Part shown: piece after piece, positions 54,746 to 63,732 of the stretch
Layout of the letters: every line of letters starts with the position of its first letter
Numbering within the stretch: position 1 is the stretch's first letter
Origin: Methylobacterium pseudosasicola
GTDB taxonomy: Bacteria > Pseudomonadota > Alphaproteobacteria > Rhizobiales > Beijerinckiaceae
Direction: 5' to 3'
Length of the DNA: 64,000 nt
Assembly (NCBI RefSeq): GCF_900114535.1
Contig: NZ_FOTK01000002.1
Span: 248,001 to 312,000, forward strand
Program-made: the position numbers and the translations under genes
The notes under the pieces: generated by a model
What the model saw: the letters and a program-made list of their open reading frames with translations, nothing else
Databases searched by the model: none
Told to the model about the DNA's origin: nothing

Positions 54746-55038
54746 GCGGTCTATTGCTCAAGATCTGCGCAGGCATGCCTTGAGGGAAGGCACCCGCTGT
54801 TCGGGACTCCGGCAACCCTCTTCCGAGGATGCCGTTCCCGCCTGCGACAGGTCGTCCGGGGAGAAGATGAATCTTTTGCCGGTTCCGGAAGAATCTGGGG
54901 GCGCCGTAAAAGGTTTGATCCAATGTTCGGCAGGCAGACAAACATAGGTTAAGGTCGGGAAGACTCGGCCTGCGCGTCCATGAAGCCTGCCATATCGACG
55001 TTGTGACTTCGGTGGACCATTCGCCGATGCGAGCCTGC

Positions 55039-55821
55039 TCACTGGCTTCTGTGAGATTCGGCCCGCTGTCGCTCCGCCGCAGCCCCGAACGCCTCGAACA
55101 AGGCCCGGTTGATCGGGTTCGTCGTGGCGTCGTGCTCCGGGTGCCACTGCACGCCCAGGGCAAAACCCGGCGCATCGGCAATGCGGATCGCCTCGATCGT
55201 GTCGTCCTCGGCGATGCCCTCGATGACGATGCGGGCGCCCGGTTCCAGGATGCCCTGGCCGTGCAGGGAGTTCACCCGGATCGTCTCGCGCCCGAGCAGC
55301 CGCGCGAAGGCGCCCCCCGGCGTCAGGCGGACATCGTGGCGGTCGGCGAAGACCACCTCCAGGTCCGGATGGATCTCGCCGTTCTCGAGCCGCGGCATCC
55401 GGTGGTTGAGGCGCCCGGGCAGATCGCGGATCTCCGGGTGCAGGCTGCCGCCGAAGGAGACGTTCATCTCCTGGAAGCCGCGGCATATGCCGAACAGCGG
55501 CACGCCGCGCGCCACGCAGGCCTCGATCAGCGGCAGCGCCACCGCGTCGCGGGCCTCGTCGTAGGGTTCGTGCGCCGGGTGCGGCTCGGTCTTGAAATAG
55601 GTCGGGTGGACGTTGGCCCGCCCACCCGTGAGCAACACGCCGTCCACGGTATCGAGCAGGTCGCCGAGATCGGTCACCGCCGGGCAGCCGGCGAACATCA
55701 GCGGCAGGGCGCCGGCCACCTCGGCCAACGCGCGAAAATTGTTCTCGCCGACGATCTGGGCCGTGAACCGGTTGTCGAGCAGGCGCGCGTTTCCGATGAC
55801 GCCGATTACGGGTCTCGCCAT
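55039..55821 (-). CDS. Class I glutamine amidotransferase-like hydrolase (PuuD type)
   Basis: 260 residues from ATG 55821. The nucleophile elbow is GICRGFQEMN with Cys near 114, the PuuD-type GVLLTGGRANVHP is upstream, and catalytic His/Glu are in VQWHPEHDA. Family members hydrolyse gamma-glutamyl amides such as gamma-glutamyl-GABA or related conjugates. It is upstream of the YqcI/YcgG and DUF1989 genes on the same strand, with a 293-bp gap that holds no gene. Confidence 0.92.
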   Translation of the reverse strand: MARPVIGVIGNARLLDNRFTAQIVGENNFRALAEVAGALPLMFAGCPAVTDLGDLLDTVDGVLLTGGRANVHPTYFKTEPHPAHEPYDEARDAVALPLIEACVARGVPLFGICRGFQEMNVSFGGSLHPEIRDLPGRLNHRMPRLENGEIHPDLEVVFADRHDVRLTPGGAFARLLGRETIRVNSLHGQGILEPGARIVIEGIAEDDTIEAIRIADAPGFALGVQWHPEHDATTNPINRALFEAFGAAAERQRAESHRSQ

Positions 55822-55924
55822 CGTCCCGACCACTCCTTGTTCCGGCTTTGCTGCAGATCGGACAGCCTGCTCTTGGCTCTACGACCCAGGCAAAGCCGAC
55901 GCCAGCCCTGCGGGGCCGGCCGCT

Positions 55925-56830
55925 TCAGGCACCCAGAATGCCGAGAGTCCGCGCCTCCTCGAATAGCACCTCGGCGACGCGCTCGGGCGCTTCTTCGTGA
56001 GCGAGATGGCCGAGCCCCCGGATCAGGGCGACCCGGGCGTCGGGCAGGCGGTCGCGAACGGTGAAGGCGGTGTCCGGCAGGATCGCCCGGTCGTCGCCAC
56101 CGACGATCAGCAGGGTGCGGGTCGTCAGCTCCGGCAGCGCCCGGTGCAGCCCAGCGAGGTCCCAGTTCGCCATCATGCCGAGCGCCCCGCGGACATGGCC
56201 GGCCCGGGCGAAGAGGCGCCGGTAGAGATCGACGCCCTGCGGATCGAGGCGGGAGCCGGTCCCCTCGATCAGCCGCTTGGCCGCCGACCGGTCCGCCGTC
56301 CAGGCGAAGATCTTTGGGGTGAACGGGTTGAGGAACAGCAGCCGGGCCATGCCGGGGAACAGCAGGCTCGCCGCCCCCGGCAGCGGCGCCAGGGCGCCGT
56401 TGAAGGCCGCCAAGAGCCGCGGGGCGATTGAACCGTCCAGACACATCCGCGCCAGCACCGCCGCCCCGGCCGAGTGACCGGCGGCCACGACGGGAGGGCG
56501 TCCGAGCGCCGCAACGAGCCCCGCCACGGCCTGGGCCATGCCGGGCAGCGACAGGTCGGCATCCGGTAGGGGATCGGTGAAGCCATGGCCCGGCAGATCC
56601 GGCGCCACGACGAAGAAGCTTTGAGCCAGAAGTGGGGCCAGCCCGCGCCAGGAATGGGTGGCGGCCCCGGTCCCGTGCAGGAGCAGCAGCACCGGCGCCT
56701 CGGGACGGCCGAATTCCTGGACATGCCAGTGCAGGCCCGCCGCCTCGACGAAGCGGCTCGCCTCCCGGTGCGGCCAGTCCCGGCCCTCCACCGCCCAGTC
56801 GGGCCGGTCCGTCTCGGTCAAGCTCAGCAC
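55925..56830 (-). CDS. bchO: Putative magnesium chelatase accessory protein BchO
   Basis: 301 residues, alpha/beta hydrolase. Oxyanion HGTGAATHSW, DLPGHGFTDPL, nucleophile elbow AGHSAGAAVLARM, and the late GLGHLAHEEAPERV with catalytic His. BchO occurs directly after bchI-bchD in photosynthesis gene clusters and is needed for full bacteriochlorophyll synthesis, though its reaction is not clear. GTG start at 56830. It is separated from bchD by 389 bp holding a small plus-strand gene, which is unusual. Confidence 0.92.
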   Translation of the reverse strand: MLSLTETDRPDWAVEGRDWPHREASRFVEAAGLHWHVQEFGRPEAPVLLLLHGTGAATHSWRGLAPLLAQSFFVVAPDLPGHGFTDPLPDADLSLPGMAQAVAGLVAALGRPPVVAAGHSAGAAVLARMCLDGSIAPRLLAAFNGALAPLPGAASLLFPGMARLLFLNPFTPKIFAWTADRSAAKRLIEGTGSRLDPQGVDLYRRLFARAGHVRGALGMMANWDLAGLHRALPELTTRTLLIVGGDDRAILPDTAFTVRDRLPDARVALIRGLGHLAHEEAPERVAEVLFEEARTLGILGA

Positions 56831-56923
56831 CGGCTTGTATCCCGCGGTGCACCAACGTCGGTCGAGGGTGGGGCGTATGCGCTATCGTACCACCGTGGAA
56901 GTATTTCGTAAGATATTGGAAAA

Positions 56924-56942
56924 GCATGCGAAAACCGCATGC
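56924..56942. promoter_or_regulatory. Perfect inverted repeat upstream of bchO
   Basis: GCATGCG-AAAAC-CGCATGC, 7-bp arms with a 5-nt loop, about 95 bp upstream of the bchO start and also upstream of the small plus-strand gene. It could be a hairpin or an operator; it does not match the PpsR motif TGT-N12-ACA. Confidence 0.4.
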
Positions 56943-57037
56943 CACCGCTGACGCAGACCGGATTGCTGCGACGCAGCAAAGCCGGCATCACAAGGGCGCT
57001 CCCAGGCACCGCGCTTTTCCCACCGACGGAACCGGCC

Positions 57038-57184
57038 ATGATCGTCTTCACCTCCTCGACCCACCATTTCGCCGCCTCGAACGCCGGCCGCTGGAGCTTC
57101 CGCGGCCTGTTCCGCGAGATGCTGAACGCCTGGATGTCCCACAACCAGCGCGTCGCCGATCTCGGCGCCGGTCATCCCCTCTAA
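57038..57184 (+). CDS. Small hypothetical protein between bchO and bchD
   Basis: 48 residues from ATG 57038 (MIVFTSSTHHFAASNAGRWSF). The end (FREMLNAWMSHNQRVADLGAGHP) is helical and loosely recalls DUF1127-type small proteins. The ribosome site is weak (GGAACC). It lies opposite to the photosynthesis genes and converges with bchD 34 bp away. It may be real but evidence is thin. Confidence 0.42.
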   Translation: MIVFTSSTHHFAASNAGRWSFRGLFREMLNAWMSHNQRVADLGAGHPL

Positions 57185-57218
57185 TCTTCGTCCCGGTTCG
57201 ATCGGCCCGTAACCCGGC

Positions 57219-59075
57219 TTAGAGCGCGGCCCGCACCGCCGCGCTGAGCAGTCCGGCATCGGCGCGCGGCAGCATCAGGTAGCGGGCGGCCATCGCGTCT
57301 GCGACCGCGCGTGCGCCTTCGCCGCGGGCGCCGGTATCGATCACCAGGGCCGGCAATCCGGCCGCGCGGAGCGCACGCGCCGCTTGCAGGGCTTCCGCCC
57401 CCGCCCGGGCCCGGCTGCCCTCCCCCGAACGCGCGACGTTGGCGCGTCCATCGGTCAGCAGCACGATCACCGGCCGGCTGCCGCTCCGGCGCACGCCGAG
57501 GGCGACCTTCAGCGCCGCATCGATGCCCGCGGCCAGCGGCGTCCCGCCCCCGCCCGGCAAGCCCGAGAGGCCGCGCTTCGCCCGGGTGAGCGAGCGGGTC
57601 GGCGGCAGGATCAGCTCCGCACCGGCACCGCGGAACGCCACCAAGGCCACCCGGTCGCGCCGGACATAGGCCTCCGCCAGCAGCAGCTCGACAGCGCCCT
57701 TGGCCTCGGCCAGCCGCTCCAAGGCGGCCGAGCCCGAGGCATCGACGCAGAACACCGTCGTGGTCTCGGTCCGCTGCCGCAGGACCCGGATCCGCAGATC
57801 GTCCCGCCGGACCACGATCGGGCGGGTCTCGCCCGCCACACGCCGCAGGGGCTGCCACGGCGCCGCCGCCCGCAGGGTCGCCAGCAAGTCGAGGCGCCCC
57901 CGCCGCGGATCGCCCCGCCGGCTGCCGATCGGCCGCCCGGTACGCGCCGCGGCCGGCTGGCCGACCCGCCCGGCCTTGGCGGCCGAGAGGCGCACGCCTC
58001 CGGCGAGAAGCTGATCGAGAAGATTGGCCGGGATCGCTGCCCGCACCGCCTCCAGCACACGATCCTCGGCCGCATCGGCCGGTGCCGGATCCGTCGCATC
58101 CTCCGTGGGACCATCCTCGGCGGGCGGCGGGGGCGGCGCCTCGGTTTCTTCCGAGGTCACCTCCTCCGGTGTCGGCAGGCGCGTGGCGCGTGGGGCCAGG
58201 ACCAGGCGGGCGGCCGCCGTGATCGCGTCCGTACCGATCGGCCCCTCCGCCGCCAGCGCCCGCGCCACCCGAGCCGCCAGGATCGGCCCGCGCAAGGACG
58301 CGACGCCGAGGGCATCCGCCAGACGGCACAGGCTGCCGAGCGGGTCGGTTTCCGGGGGCCCGGGATTGGTGTCCGCGGCGACGGCAGGCGCCTCACAATC
58401 CGCAATCCCGACGCCGCTCATGTCGAGCCGGAAGGCGAGGCGGTCGGCCAGGGCGTCGGCCACAATCTCGTCGCCCTCGCCTTCGTCGAGCAAGACCAGA
58501 CCGAAGCGCGCCGGATGCTCTGCGGCGGTGCCGGTGTCGAGGGCGGCGGACAGGCGGGCCGCGATGCCGGGAGGTAGCCGCTCGGCCATGGGCACGACGA
58601 TCAGCCCGCCATCCGCCTCGGCGAGCAATCCCGCCCGCGCCACCGGCCGGCCCGCCGCCAGGGTCGCGGCGAGGTCGAGGCCACCGAGCAGGCTGTCGTC
58701 GCCGATCCCCGGCGGCAGCCGCCGCCAGGGCGTCCCCGGGGGAAGCATCGCCCGCAGGTCATCGAGCCAGCGCTCCCGCACCGGCCCCCGCCCGGCCCGC
58801 ACAACCGCGCCGCCGAAGCCATGCGGATCCGCGGCGAGGAGGCGGGCGGCGCGCAGGGCGTCGGGCCAGATGTTTTGCGGCGCTTCCGCCTTCCCTCCCC
58901 CCTCTGCGGGGGAGGGTGGCTCTCGCGTCAGCGAGGGTCGGGAGAGGGGAGCCACGCTTCCGGAGAGGTCCCGACGGGCGGCATATCCAGAACCGTCGCG
59001 CTGCCCCTCTCCCCCCCTGCTCCGCAGGGTACCCTCCCCCGCAGAGGGGGGAGGGAGAGGCCCCGGCCCCGTCAC
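57219..59075 (-). CDS. bchD: Magnesium chelatase subunit D, with element-encoded N-terminal insert
   Basis: 618 residues. The GTG start overlaps the bchI stop as GTGA. Residues 8-62 are the 55-residue peptide of the palindromic element. The native sequence resumes at NIWPDALRAARLLAADPHG, then an AAA-like domain, an acidic Pro-rich linker (about 310-345), and a C-terminal VWA domain with MIDAS motif DASGS and GGGTPLAAGIDAAL. BchD, BchI and BchH insert Mg2+ into protoporphyrin IX. The insert comes before the AAA domain and may be tolerated. The preserved coupling start argues that the element is translated. Confidence 0.93.
   Translation of the reverse strand: MTGPGPLPPPSAGEGTLRSRGGEGQRDGSGYAARRDLSGSVAPLSRPSLTREPPSPAEGGGKAEAPQNIWPDALRAARLLAADPHGFGGAVVRAGRGPVRERWLDDLRAMLPPGTPWRRLPPGIGDDSLLGGLDLAATLAAGRPVARAGLLAEADGGLIVVPMAERLPPGIAARLSAALDTGTAAEHPARFGLVLLDEGEGDEIVADALADRLAFRLDMSGVGIADCEAPAVAADTNPGPPETDPLGSLCRLADALGVASLRGPILAARVARALAAEGPIGTDAITAAARLVLAPRATRLPTPEEVTSEETEAPPPPPAEDGPTEDATDPAPADAAEDRVLEAVRAAIPANLLDQLLAGGVRLSAAKAGRVGQPAAARTGRPIGSRRGDPRRGRLDLLATLRAAAPWQPLRRVAGETRPIVVRRDDLRIRVLRQRTETTTVFCVDASGSAALERLAEAKGAVELLLAEAYVRRDRVALVAFRGAGAELILPPTRSLTRAKRGLSGLPGGGGTPLAAGIDAALKVALGVRRSGSRPVIVLLTDGRANVARSGEGSRARAGAEALQAARALRAAGLPALVIDTGARGEGARAVADAMAARYLMLPRADAGLLSAAVRAAL
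58891..59056 (-). repeat. Palindromic coding element, copy B (inside bchD)
   Basis: Long inverted ends at 58891-58917 and 59031-59056 are shared with copy A. On the minus strand it is read as 55 residues starting PPPSAGEG and ending PPSPAEGGGK. It shares GEGQRD, DLS and VAPLSRP at identical spacings with copy A. Confidence 0.9.
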
Positions 59076-60088
59076 GAAAACACCTCCGCCAACGCCCGCT
59101 CGACCCGGGCGGTCGAGCCGGATTCGTCGAGCGGGTTGCGGCGCAGGCGGTGGCGTAGGGCGGCCGGGGCGACCCGGCGGATGTGGTCGTCGGTGACCGA
59201 CTCGGCGCCGTCGAGGGCTGCCAGCGCCCGGGCGGTGCGCATCAGGGTCAGCTCGCCGCGCAGGCCGTCGGTGCCGAGCGTCAGGCAGAGTTGCGCCGCG
59301 CGCTCCAGGGCCGAATCCGGCACCGCCAGATGCGGCAGCCGCTCCCGGGCCAGCAGGATCTTTTTGCGGATTGCCGTCTCGTCGCCCGCCCGGGCGGCGC
59401 AGAATCCTTCGGGGTCGCGCTCGTAGGCATCGCGGGCGCGCACCACCGCGATCCGGGTGGCGATGTCCTGCGGGGTCGCGACCTCGCAGGCCAGCCCGAA
59501 CCGGTCCAGCAGCTGCGGGCGCAACTCCCCCTCCTCCGGGTTGCCGGAGCCGACCAGGACGAATTTGGCGGGGTGGCGCAGGGACAGCCCCTCACGCTCG
59601 ACGGTGTTGACCCCGGAGGCGGCGACATCGAGCAGGAGATCGACCAGGTGGTCCTCCAGCAGGTTCACCTCGTCGATGTACAGAAAGCCGCGATTGGCCC
59701 GGGCGAGCAGCCCCGGCTCGAACGCCTTCACGCCGGCGCCGAGCGCCCGCTCCAAGTCGAGGGTGCCGACCACCCGGTCCTCGGTGGCCCCGAGCGGCAG
59801 ATCCACCACCGGCACCGGCTTCTTTTCGGACTTTCTCCGTGCGCCCGGCAGGCTCGCGCAGTGCGGGCAGCTTTCCGCCGGGCTGTCGGGGTCGCAATTG
59901 TACGGGCAGCCGACCACAGCCCGCATCGGCGGCAGCAGGGCGGCCAGCGCCCGGATCGCCGTGGATTTCCCCGTGCCACGGTCACCGAACACCAGCACGC
60001 CGCCGATGGACGGATCCACCGCGGCGATCAGCAGCGCCTGGCGCATCTCGTCCTGCGCGACGATGGCCGAGAAGGGGAAGGTTGGCAC
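59072..60088 (-). CDS. bchI: Magnesium chelatase subunit I (AAA+ ATPase)
   Basis: 338 residues from the GTG at 60088 (VPTFPFSAIVAQDEM). Walker A GDRGTGKST is at 35-43, Walker B is FLYIDEVNLL, and sensor VLVGSGNPEEGELRPQLLDRF follows. The Cys-rich insert CPYNCDPDSPAESCPHC is a BchI feature. It drives Mg2+ insertion with BchD and BchH. The frame runs open upstream through the repeat at 60111 and into hemA, but no ATG/GTG in that stretch has a better context, so the start after the repeat is used. Confidence 0.95.
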   Translation of the reverse strand: MPTFPFSAIVAQDEMRQALLIAAVDPSIGGVLVFGDRGTGKSTAIRALAALLPPMRAVVGCPYNCDPDSPAESCPHCASLPGARRKSEKKPVPVVDLPLGATEDRVVGTLDLERALGAGVKAFEPGLLARANRGFLYIDEVNLLEDHLVDLLLDVAASGVNTVEREGLSLRHPAKFVLVGSGNPEEGELRPQLLDRFGLACEVATPQDIATRIAVVRARDAYERDPEGFCAARAGDETAIRKKILLARERLPHLAVPDSALERAAQLCLTLGTDGLRGELTLMRTARALAALDGAESVTDDHIRRVAPAALRHRLRRNPLDESGSTARVERALAEVFS

Positions 60089-60110
60089 GCGGCTCTGGCT
60101 CTCGCACCTC

Positions 60111-60217
60111 TCCTCCCCCTTGTGGGGAGGAGCCGGAGGTGGGGGTCGTGCAGGATGGATCAGAGCGGTGCCGTTTGCACCACCCCCACCCCTACCCCTC
60201 CCCGCAAGGGGGAGGGA
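60111..60217. repeat. GC-rich palindromic intergenic repeat, family 2 copy 2
   Basis: It contains CCTTGTGGGGAGGAGCCGG and CCCTCCCCGCAAGGGGGAGG arms with GGTGGGGGTCGTGCA inside, matching 37922-38032. It occupies almost the whole gap between the hemA stop and the bchI start. It may form a hairpin that tunes expression within the operon. Confidence 0.8.
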
Positions 60218-60225
60218 AGAGTGCT

Positions 60226-61443
60226 TTACTCCGCCGCCTTCTGCCGGAGCCCGATCCGCGCCCAGATCGTGGAGAGCGCCCCGACCAGATGGGCGATGTC
60301 GGCATCCGTGTGCAGCGGCGAGGGGGTGATCCGCAGGCGCTCGGTGCCGCGGGCGACCGTGGGGTAGTTGATCGGCTGCACGTAGATGCCGAACTCGTCG
60401 AGCAGGGTGTCGGAGATCGCCTTGCACAGGACCGGGTCGCAGACCATCACCGGCACGATGTGGCTGTCGTTGGGCATCACCGGGATGTCGGCGGCCTCCA
60501 GGGCCTGGCGGACCTTGGCGACGCGCTCCTGGTGGCGGGTCCGCTCGGTGCCGCTGGCCTTCAGGTGGCGGATCGAGGCCGCCGCGCCCGCCGCCACCGC
60601 GGGGGGCAGCGAGGTGGTGAAGATGAAGCCCGAGGCGAAGCTGCGCACGAAGTCGCAGAGCTTCTCCGAGGCCGTGATGTAGCCGCCATGGACCGCGAAG
60701 GCCTTGCCGAGGGTACCCTCGATCACGTCGAGCCGGTGGGCGACCCCGTCGCGCTCCGAGATGCCGCCGCCGCGGGCGCCGTAGAGGCCGACCGCGTGGA
60801 CCTCGTCGAGATAGGTGAGCGCCCCGTGGGCCTCGGCCACGTCGCAGATTTCTTCGATGGGGGCGATGTCGCCGTCCATCGAGTACACGGATTCGAACGC
60901 GACGAGCTTCGGCCGGGCCGGATCGACCAAAGCGAGCTTCCGGTTCAGGTCCTCCGGGTCGTTATGGCGAAAAATGTGGCGCTCGGCCCGGGAGAACCGA
61001 ATGCCCTCGATCATCGAGGCGTGGTTCTCGGAATCGGAGAAGACCGCGCAGTTTGGCAAGCGCGAGGCCAGGGTCCCGAGCGCTGCCCAGTTCGAGACGT
61101 AGCCGGAGGTGAAGAGCAGGGCCGCCTCCTTGCCGTGGAGGTCGGCGAGCTCCTGCTCCAGCAGCACGTGATAGTGATTGGTGCCGGAAATGTTGCGGGT
61201 GCCCCCGGCCCCGGCGCCGCAGCGGTCGATCGCCTCGTGCATCGCGCCCGTCACCGCAGGGTGCTGGCCCATGCCGAGATAATCGTTGGAGCACCAGACC
61301 GTGACCGGCCGCGTGCCCGACGGGTGGTGATGCGTGGCGTGCGGGAAGTTGCCGGCGTGGCGCTCGAGGTCGGTGAAGACCCGGTAGCGTCCCTCACGGT
61401 GGAGACCGGCGATCTCGGCTCCGAAGAAGGTCTCGTAGTCCAT
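60226..61443 (-). CDS. hemA: 5-aminolevulinate synthase
   Basis: 405 residues. It makes 5-aminolevulinate from glycine and succinyl-CoA, the first step of tetrapyrrole synthesis. PLP-binding Lys247 is in [38 protein letters not shown] and CSNDYLGM are further family motifs. Length matches Rhodobacter HemA. The placement between puhE and bchI ties it to photosynthetic pigment supply; other alphaproteobacteria have a second copy for haem. Confidence 0.97.
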   Translation of the reverse strand: MDYETFFGAEIAGLHREGRYRVFTDLERHAGNFPHATHHHPSGTRPVTVWCSNDYLGMGQHPAVTGAMHEAIDRCGAGAGGTRNISGTNHYHVLLEQELADLHGKEAALLFTSGYVSNWAALGTLASRLPNCAVFSDSENHASMIEGIRFSRAERHIFRHNDPEDLNRKLALVDPARPKLVAFESVYSMDGDIAPIEEICDVAEAHGALTYLDEVHAVGLYGARGGGISERDGVAHRLDVIEGTLGKAFAVHGGYITASEKLCDFVRSFASGFIFTTSLPPAVAAGAAASIRHLKASGTERTRHQERVAKVRQALEAADIPVMPNDSHIVPVMVCDPVLCKAISDTLLDEFGIYVQPINYPTVARGTERLRITPSPLHTDADIAHLVGALSTIWARIGLRQKAAE

Positions 61444-61554
61444 GTCGCCTCTCCCCGATTGGTTCGCGGGTTGCCCCCGCCTGTGAGATTCGTCCTTCGC
61501 ACGAGACCAGTTCCAAATTGGTGCGCGTGCAAACGCCTGCTGTGATGGCCGGGT

Positions 61555-62349
61555 CTACCCGTTATCCCCCGGCCGCGCCGCGCCGTCCGGATTGCGCGCC
61601 GGCAGGCTCCACCGCCACAGCTCGGCCGAGGGCAGCGGCAGCATCAGGAACCAGTGTTCCAGCGTCGCCAGAGCCATCAGGGTCGCCAGCACCGTGAAGC
61701 CGATCAGCTCGTGGGCCAGCAGGTCCGGGCCCAGCGCCGCCCGCCCGAGGAGCGCCGCCGCGAGGGTGCCGAGGCTGACCGAGACCGGGAACAGCAGGTT
61801 CATCGGCTTTCGCGAGAGGTAGCAGGCCAGGTAGCCGAGATGGTCGGGCAGGAATTCGGCGTGCAGGTTGCGCACCCCGAGGAACAGGTTGAGCCGGGCC
61901 GACAGGTTCATCACCACCAGCGCGCCGTAGGTCCAGAGGGCGATGGTGTTGGCCCCGCCCCAGACCAGGGCCAGGATCGCCAGGCCGCCGATCACGATGG
62001 CGAATTCGTGCCACAGGCTGGTGGCGAGCGCCGCGAAGAACCGGTCGAGCCCGCGCAGGCCCGGCGCGCAGGCCGCCGGCTTCGGGCCCGAGAGGAAGCC
62101 CATATAGTAGCTCATCTCCTGCCAGCCCCAGACCACCAGGGCCGCCGTGAACGCCGTGTAGGCCCCCGCCGCGCTGGTATCCTGGGCGCTGGTGCGGATC
62201 GCCACCAGGGCGCCGGCGAGCAGCAGGGTCGCGCCGGCCATGCTCCACGGATGGGTGCGCCGCGGGGCGTGGTCGAGCAGCAGGATCAGCCCGGTGGAGA
62301 ACCACCAGAGCACCAGCGCGTAGACGACCGGGGCGGCGTACGTCGCCAT
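61555..62349 (-). CDS. puhE: Photosynthetic complex assembly protein PuhE
   Basis: 264 residues from ATG 62349, with about seven membrane helices. Conserved stretches are YALVLWWFSTGLILLLD, WQEMSYYMGFLSGP, FNHLWHE-like SLWHEFAIVIGG, and LFLGVRNLHAEFLPDHLGYLACYL. PuhE is a polytopic protein needed for normal reaction-centre assembly and bacteriochlorophyll levels. It starts 1 bp after the acsF stop, so it is in one operon with it. ATG 62391 would add 14 residues inside acsF and is less likely. Confidence 0.94.
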   Translation of the reverse strand: MATYAAPVVYALVLWWFSTGLILLLDHAPRRTHPWSMAGATLLLAGALVAIRTSAQDTSAAGAYTAFTAALVVWGWQEMSYYMGFLSGPKPAACAPGLRGLDRFFAALATSLWHEFAIVIGGLAILALVWGGANTIALWTYGALVVMNLSARLNLFLGVRNLHAEFLPDHLGYLACYLSRKPMNLLFPVSVSLGTLAAALLGRAALGPDLLAHELIGFTVLATLMALATLEHWFLMLPLPSAELWRWSLPARNPDGAARPGDNG

Positions 62350-62350
62350 C

Positions 62351-63439
62351 CTACCAGACCGGCTGGAGGCGAATGTCGGCCGGCAGGGCATTCGCCTTCA
62401 CCGGCAGCAGGTAGAGCCGGACGAAGGTGGCGGCTGCGCGCAGCACTTGGATGCCGTGTTTGATCTTGCCTAGGACGCCGCCCTGGGCCCGAGCCTCGGC
62501 GATCGCCCGGGAGCAGGCGAGCAGCGTCTCCAGCCCGGCCTGGAACTTCGGATTGTCGAGATCGAGCTCCAGCGGGAAGGTCTGCCGCGAGATTTCGGAG
62601 GTGATCCGGAACACCTTGTAATCGTAGTCGGTGGGGTCGACCCCGAGGGCGGCGTGGAAGGCCGGGCGGTGATGGTCGCGCACATACATCGTGGCGAACA
62701 CCGCCAGCAGGAAGAACCGGATCCAGTAGCGGTTGACGCCGCTGGTCAGCTTCGGGTTGGCGCGCATCAGCAGCGCGAAGGCCTCGCCGTGGCGGAACTC
62801 GTCGTTGCACCACAGTTCGAACCACTTGAAGATCGGGTGGATGCGCCGCTCCGGGTGCTTCTCCAGCTCACGGAAGATGGTGATGTAGCGGGCGTAGCCG
62901 ATTTTTTCGGACAGGTACGTCGCGTAGAAGATGAATTTCGGTCGGAAGAACGTGTATTTCTTGGATTTGGTCAGGAAGCCCAGATCCACGCCGATCCCGA
63001 AATCCTTGAGCGTGTCGTTGATGAAGCCGGCGTGGCGCGCCTCGTCCCGGCTCATGAAGCCGAACAATTCTTTGATGTCTTTATTCTTGGCGCGTTTTCT
63101 CATCTCGGCGTAGAGCACGCAGCCGGAAAATTCGGCGGTGATCGACGAGACCAGAAAATCCAAAAACTCCTTCCGCAGCTCGGGCTCCATCTGCGACAGG
63201 TCGCAGTCGAAATCGGCGTTGCGGGTGAAGTGGCGCTTGTTCGGGTCGGCCCGCAGCTCGGCAATGAGCAGGTCCCAGTCCCGGCGCACCGGCTCGACGT
63301 TTGTGCGGTCGAGCTCGTCGAAATCGGTGGTGTAGAAGCGGGGCGACAGGAAGGTCGTCTCCTGGGCGGCCTTGGTCGATTCGTTGACCAGCGTTTTCGG
63401 GACCGGCTGGCCGGAGAGCGGCGGGACGGGAGCGTTCAC
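62351..63439 (-). CDS. acsF: Mg-protoporphyrin IX monomethyl ester (oxidative) cyclase
   Basis: 362 residues, GTG start overlapping the previous stop (GTGA). This di-iron enzyme forms the isocyclic ring of bacteriochlorophyll using O2. Iron ligands are in TAEFSG (E103), DEARH (E133, H136) and, later, [10 protein letters not shown]. Its presence, in place of or beside the O2-independent BchE, fits an aerobic phototroph. Length and order puhC-orf-acsF-puhE-hemA match alphaproteobacterial clusters. Confidence 0.97.
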   Translation of the reverse strand: MNAPVPPLSGQPVPKTLVNESTKAAQETTFLSPRFYTTDFDELDRTNVEPVRRDWDLLIAELRADPNKRHFTRNADFDCDLSQMEPELRKEFLDFLVSSITAEFSGCVLYAEMRKRAKNKDIKELFGFMSRDEARHAGFINDTLKDFGIGVDLGFLTKSKKYTFFRPKFIFYATYLSEKIGYARYITIFRELEKHPERRIHPIFKWFELWCNDEFRHGEAFALLMRANPKLTSGVNRYWIRFFLLAVFATMYVRDHHRPAFHAALGVDPTDYDYKVFRITSEISRQTFPLELDLDNPKFQAGLETLLACSRAIAEARAQGGVLGKIKHGIQVLRAAATFVRLYLLPVKANALPADIRLQPVW

Positions 63440-63732
63440 AGCTTCCTCCTCTCGGAAAAACTGACTTCGTAGAGCTCTGTCAGTTCGAGATGGGCGACGA
63501 GCTTGGTCCAGGCCCGCTCCAGCGGGCCGGCCCGGGTGACGGTGGCGGTGCGGCGCACGAGGAGGCGCTCGCCGTAGGGCACGGAGGTCGGCGCGTCGTG
63601 GACCTGGACCTCGTCGCCGGGCTCGATCTCGAAGCCGGAATCCAGGGTGACGTGCGCGTGCAGGCTCTCGGGCGTCTGCTCGATCTCGATCGTGCAGGGC
63701 ACGGTGACGGTGCGGCTCCCGAACAGGCCCAT
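63436..63732 (-). CDS. Conserved small protein of the puh-acsF operon
   Basis: 98 residues, beta-rich. [40 protein letters not shown] resembles a short barrel, followed by an amphipathic C-terminal segment ([19 protein letters not shown]). It overlaps both neighbours: its start touches the puhC stop and its stop overlaps the acsF start. Tight coupling implies a role in pigment or complex assembly; none is established. Confidence 0.82.
   Translation of the reverse strand: MGLFGSRTVTVPCTIEIEQTPESLHAHVTLDSGFEIEPGDEVQVHDAPTSVPYGERLLVRRTATVTRAGPLERAWTKLVAHLELTELYEVSFSERRKL

Noticed and set aside
60089..60427. N-terminal extension of bchI through the repeat into hemA
   Set aside because: The frame is open, but no start codon between the hemA stop and 60088 fits, and the extension is not BchI-like. 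BchI-like sequence starts at VPTFPFSAIV.
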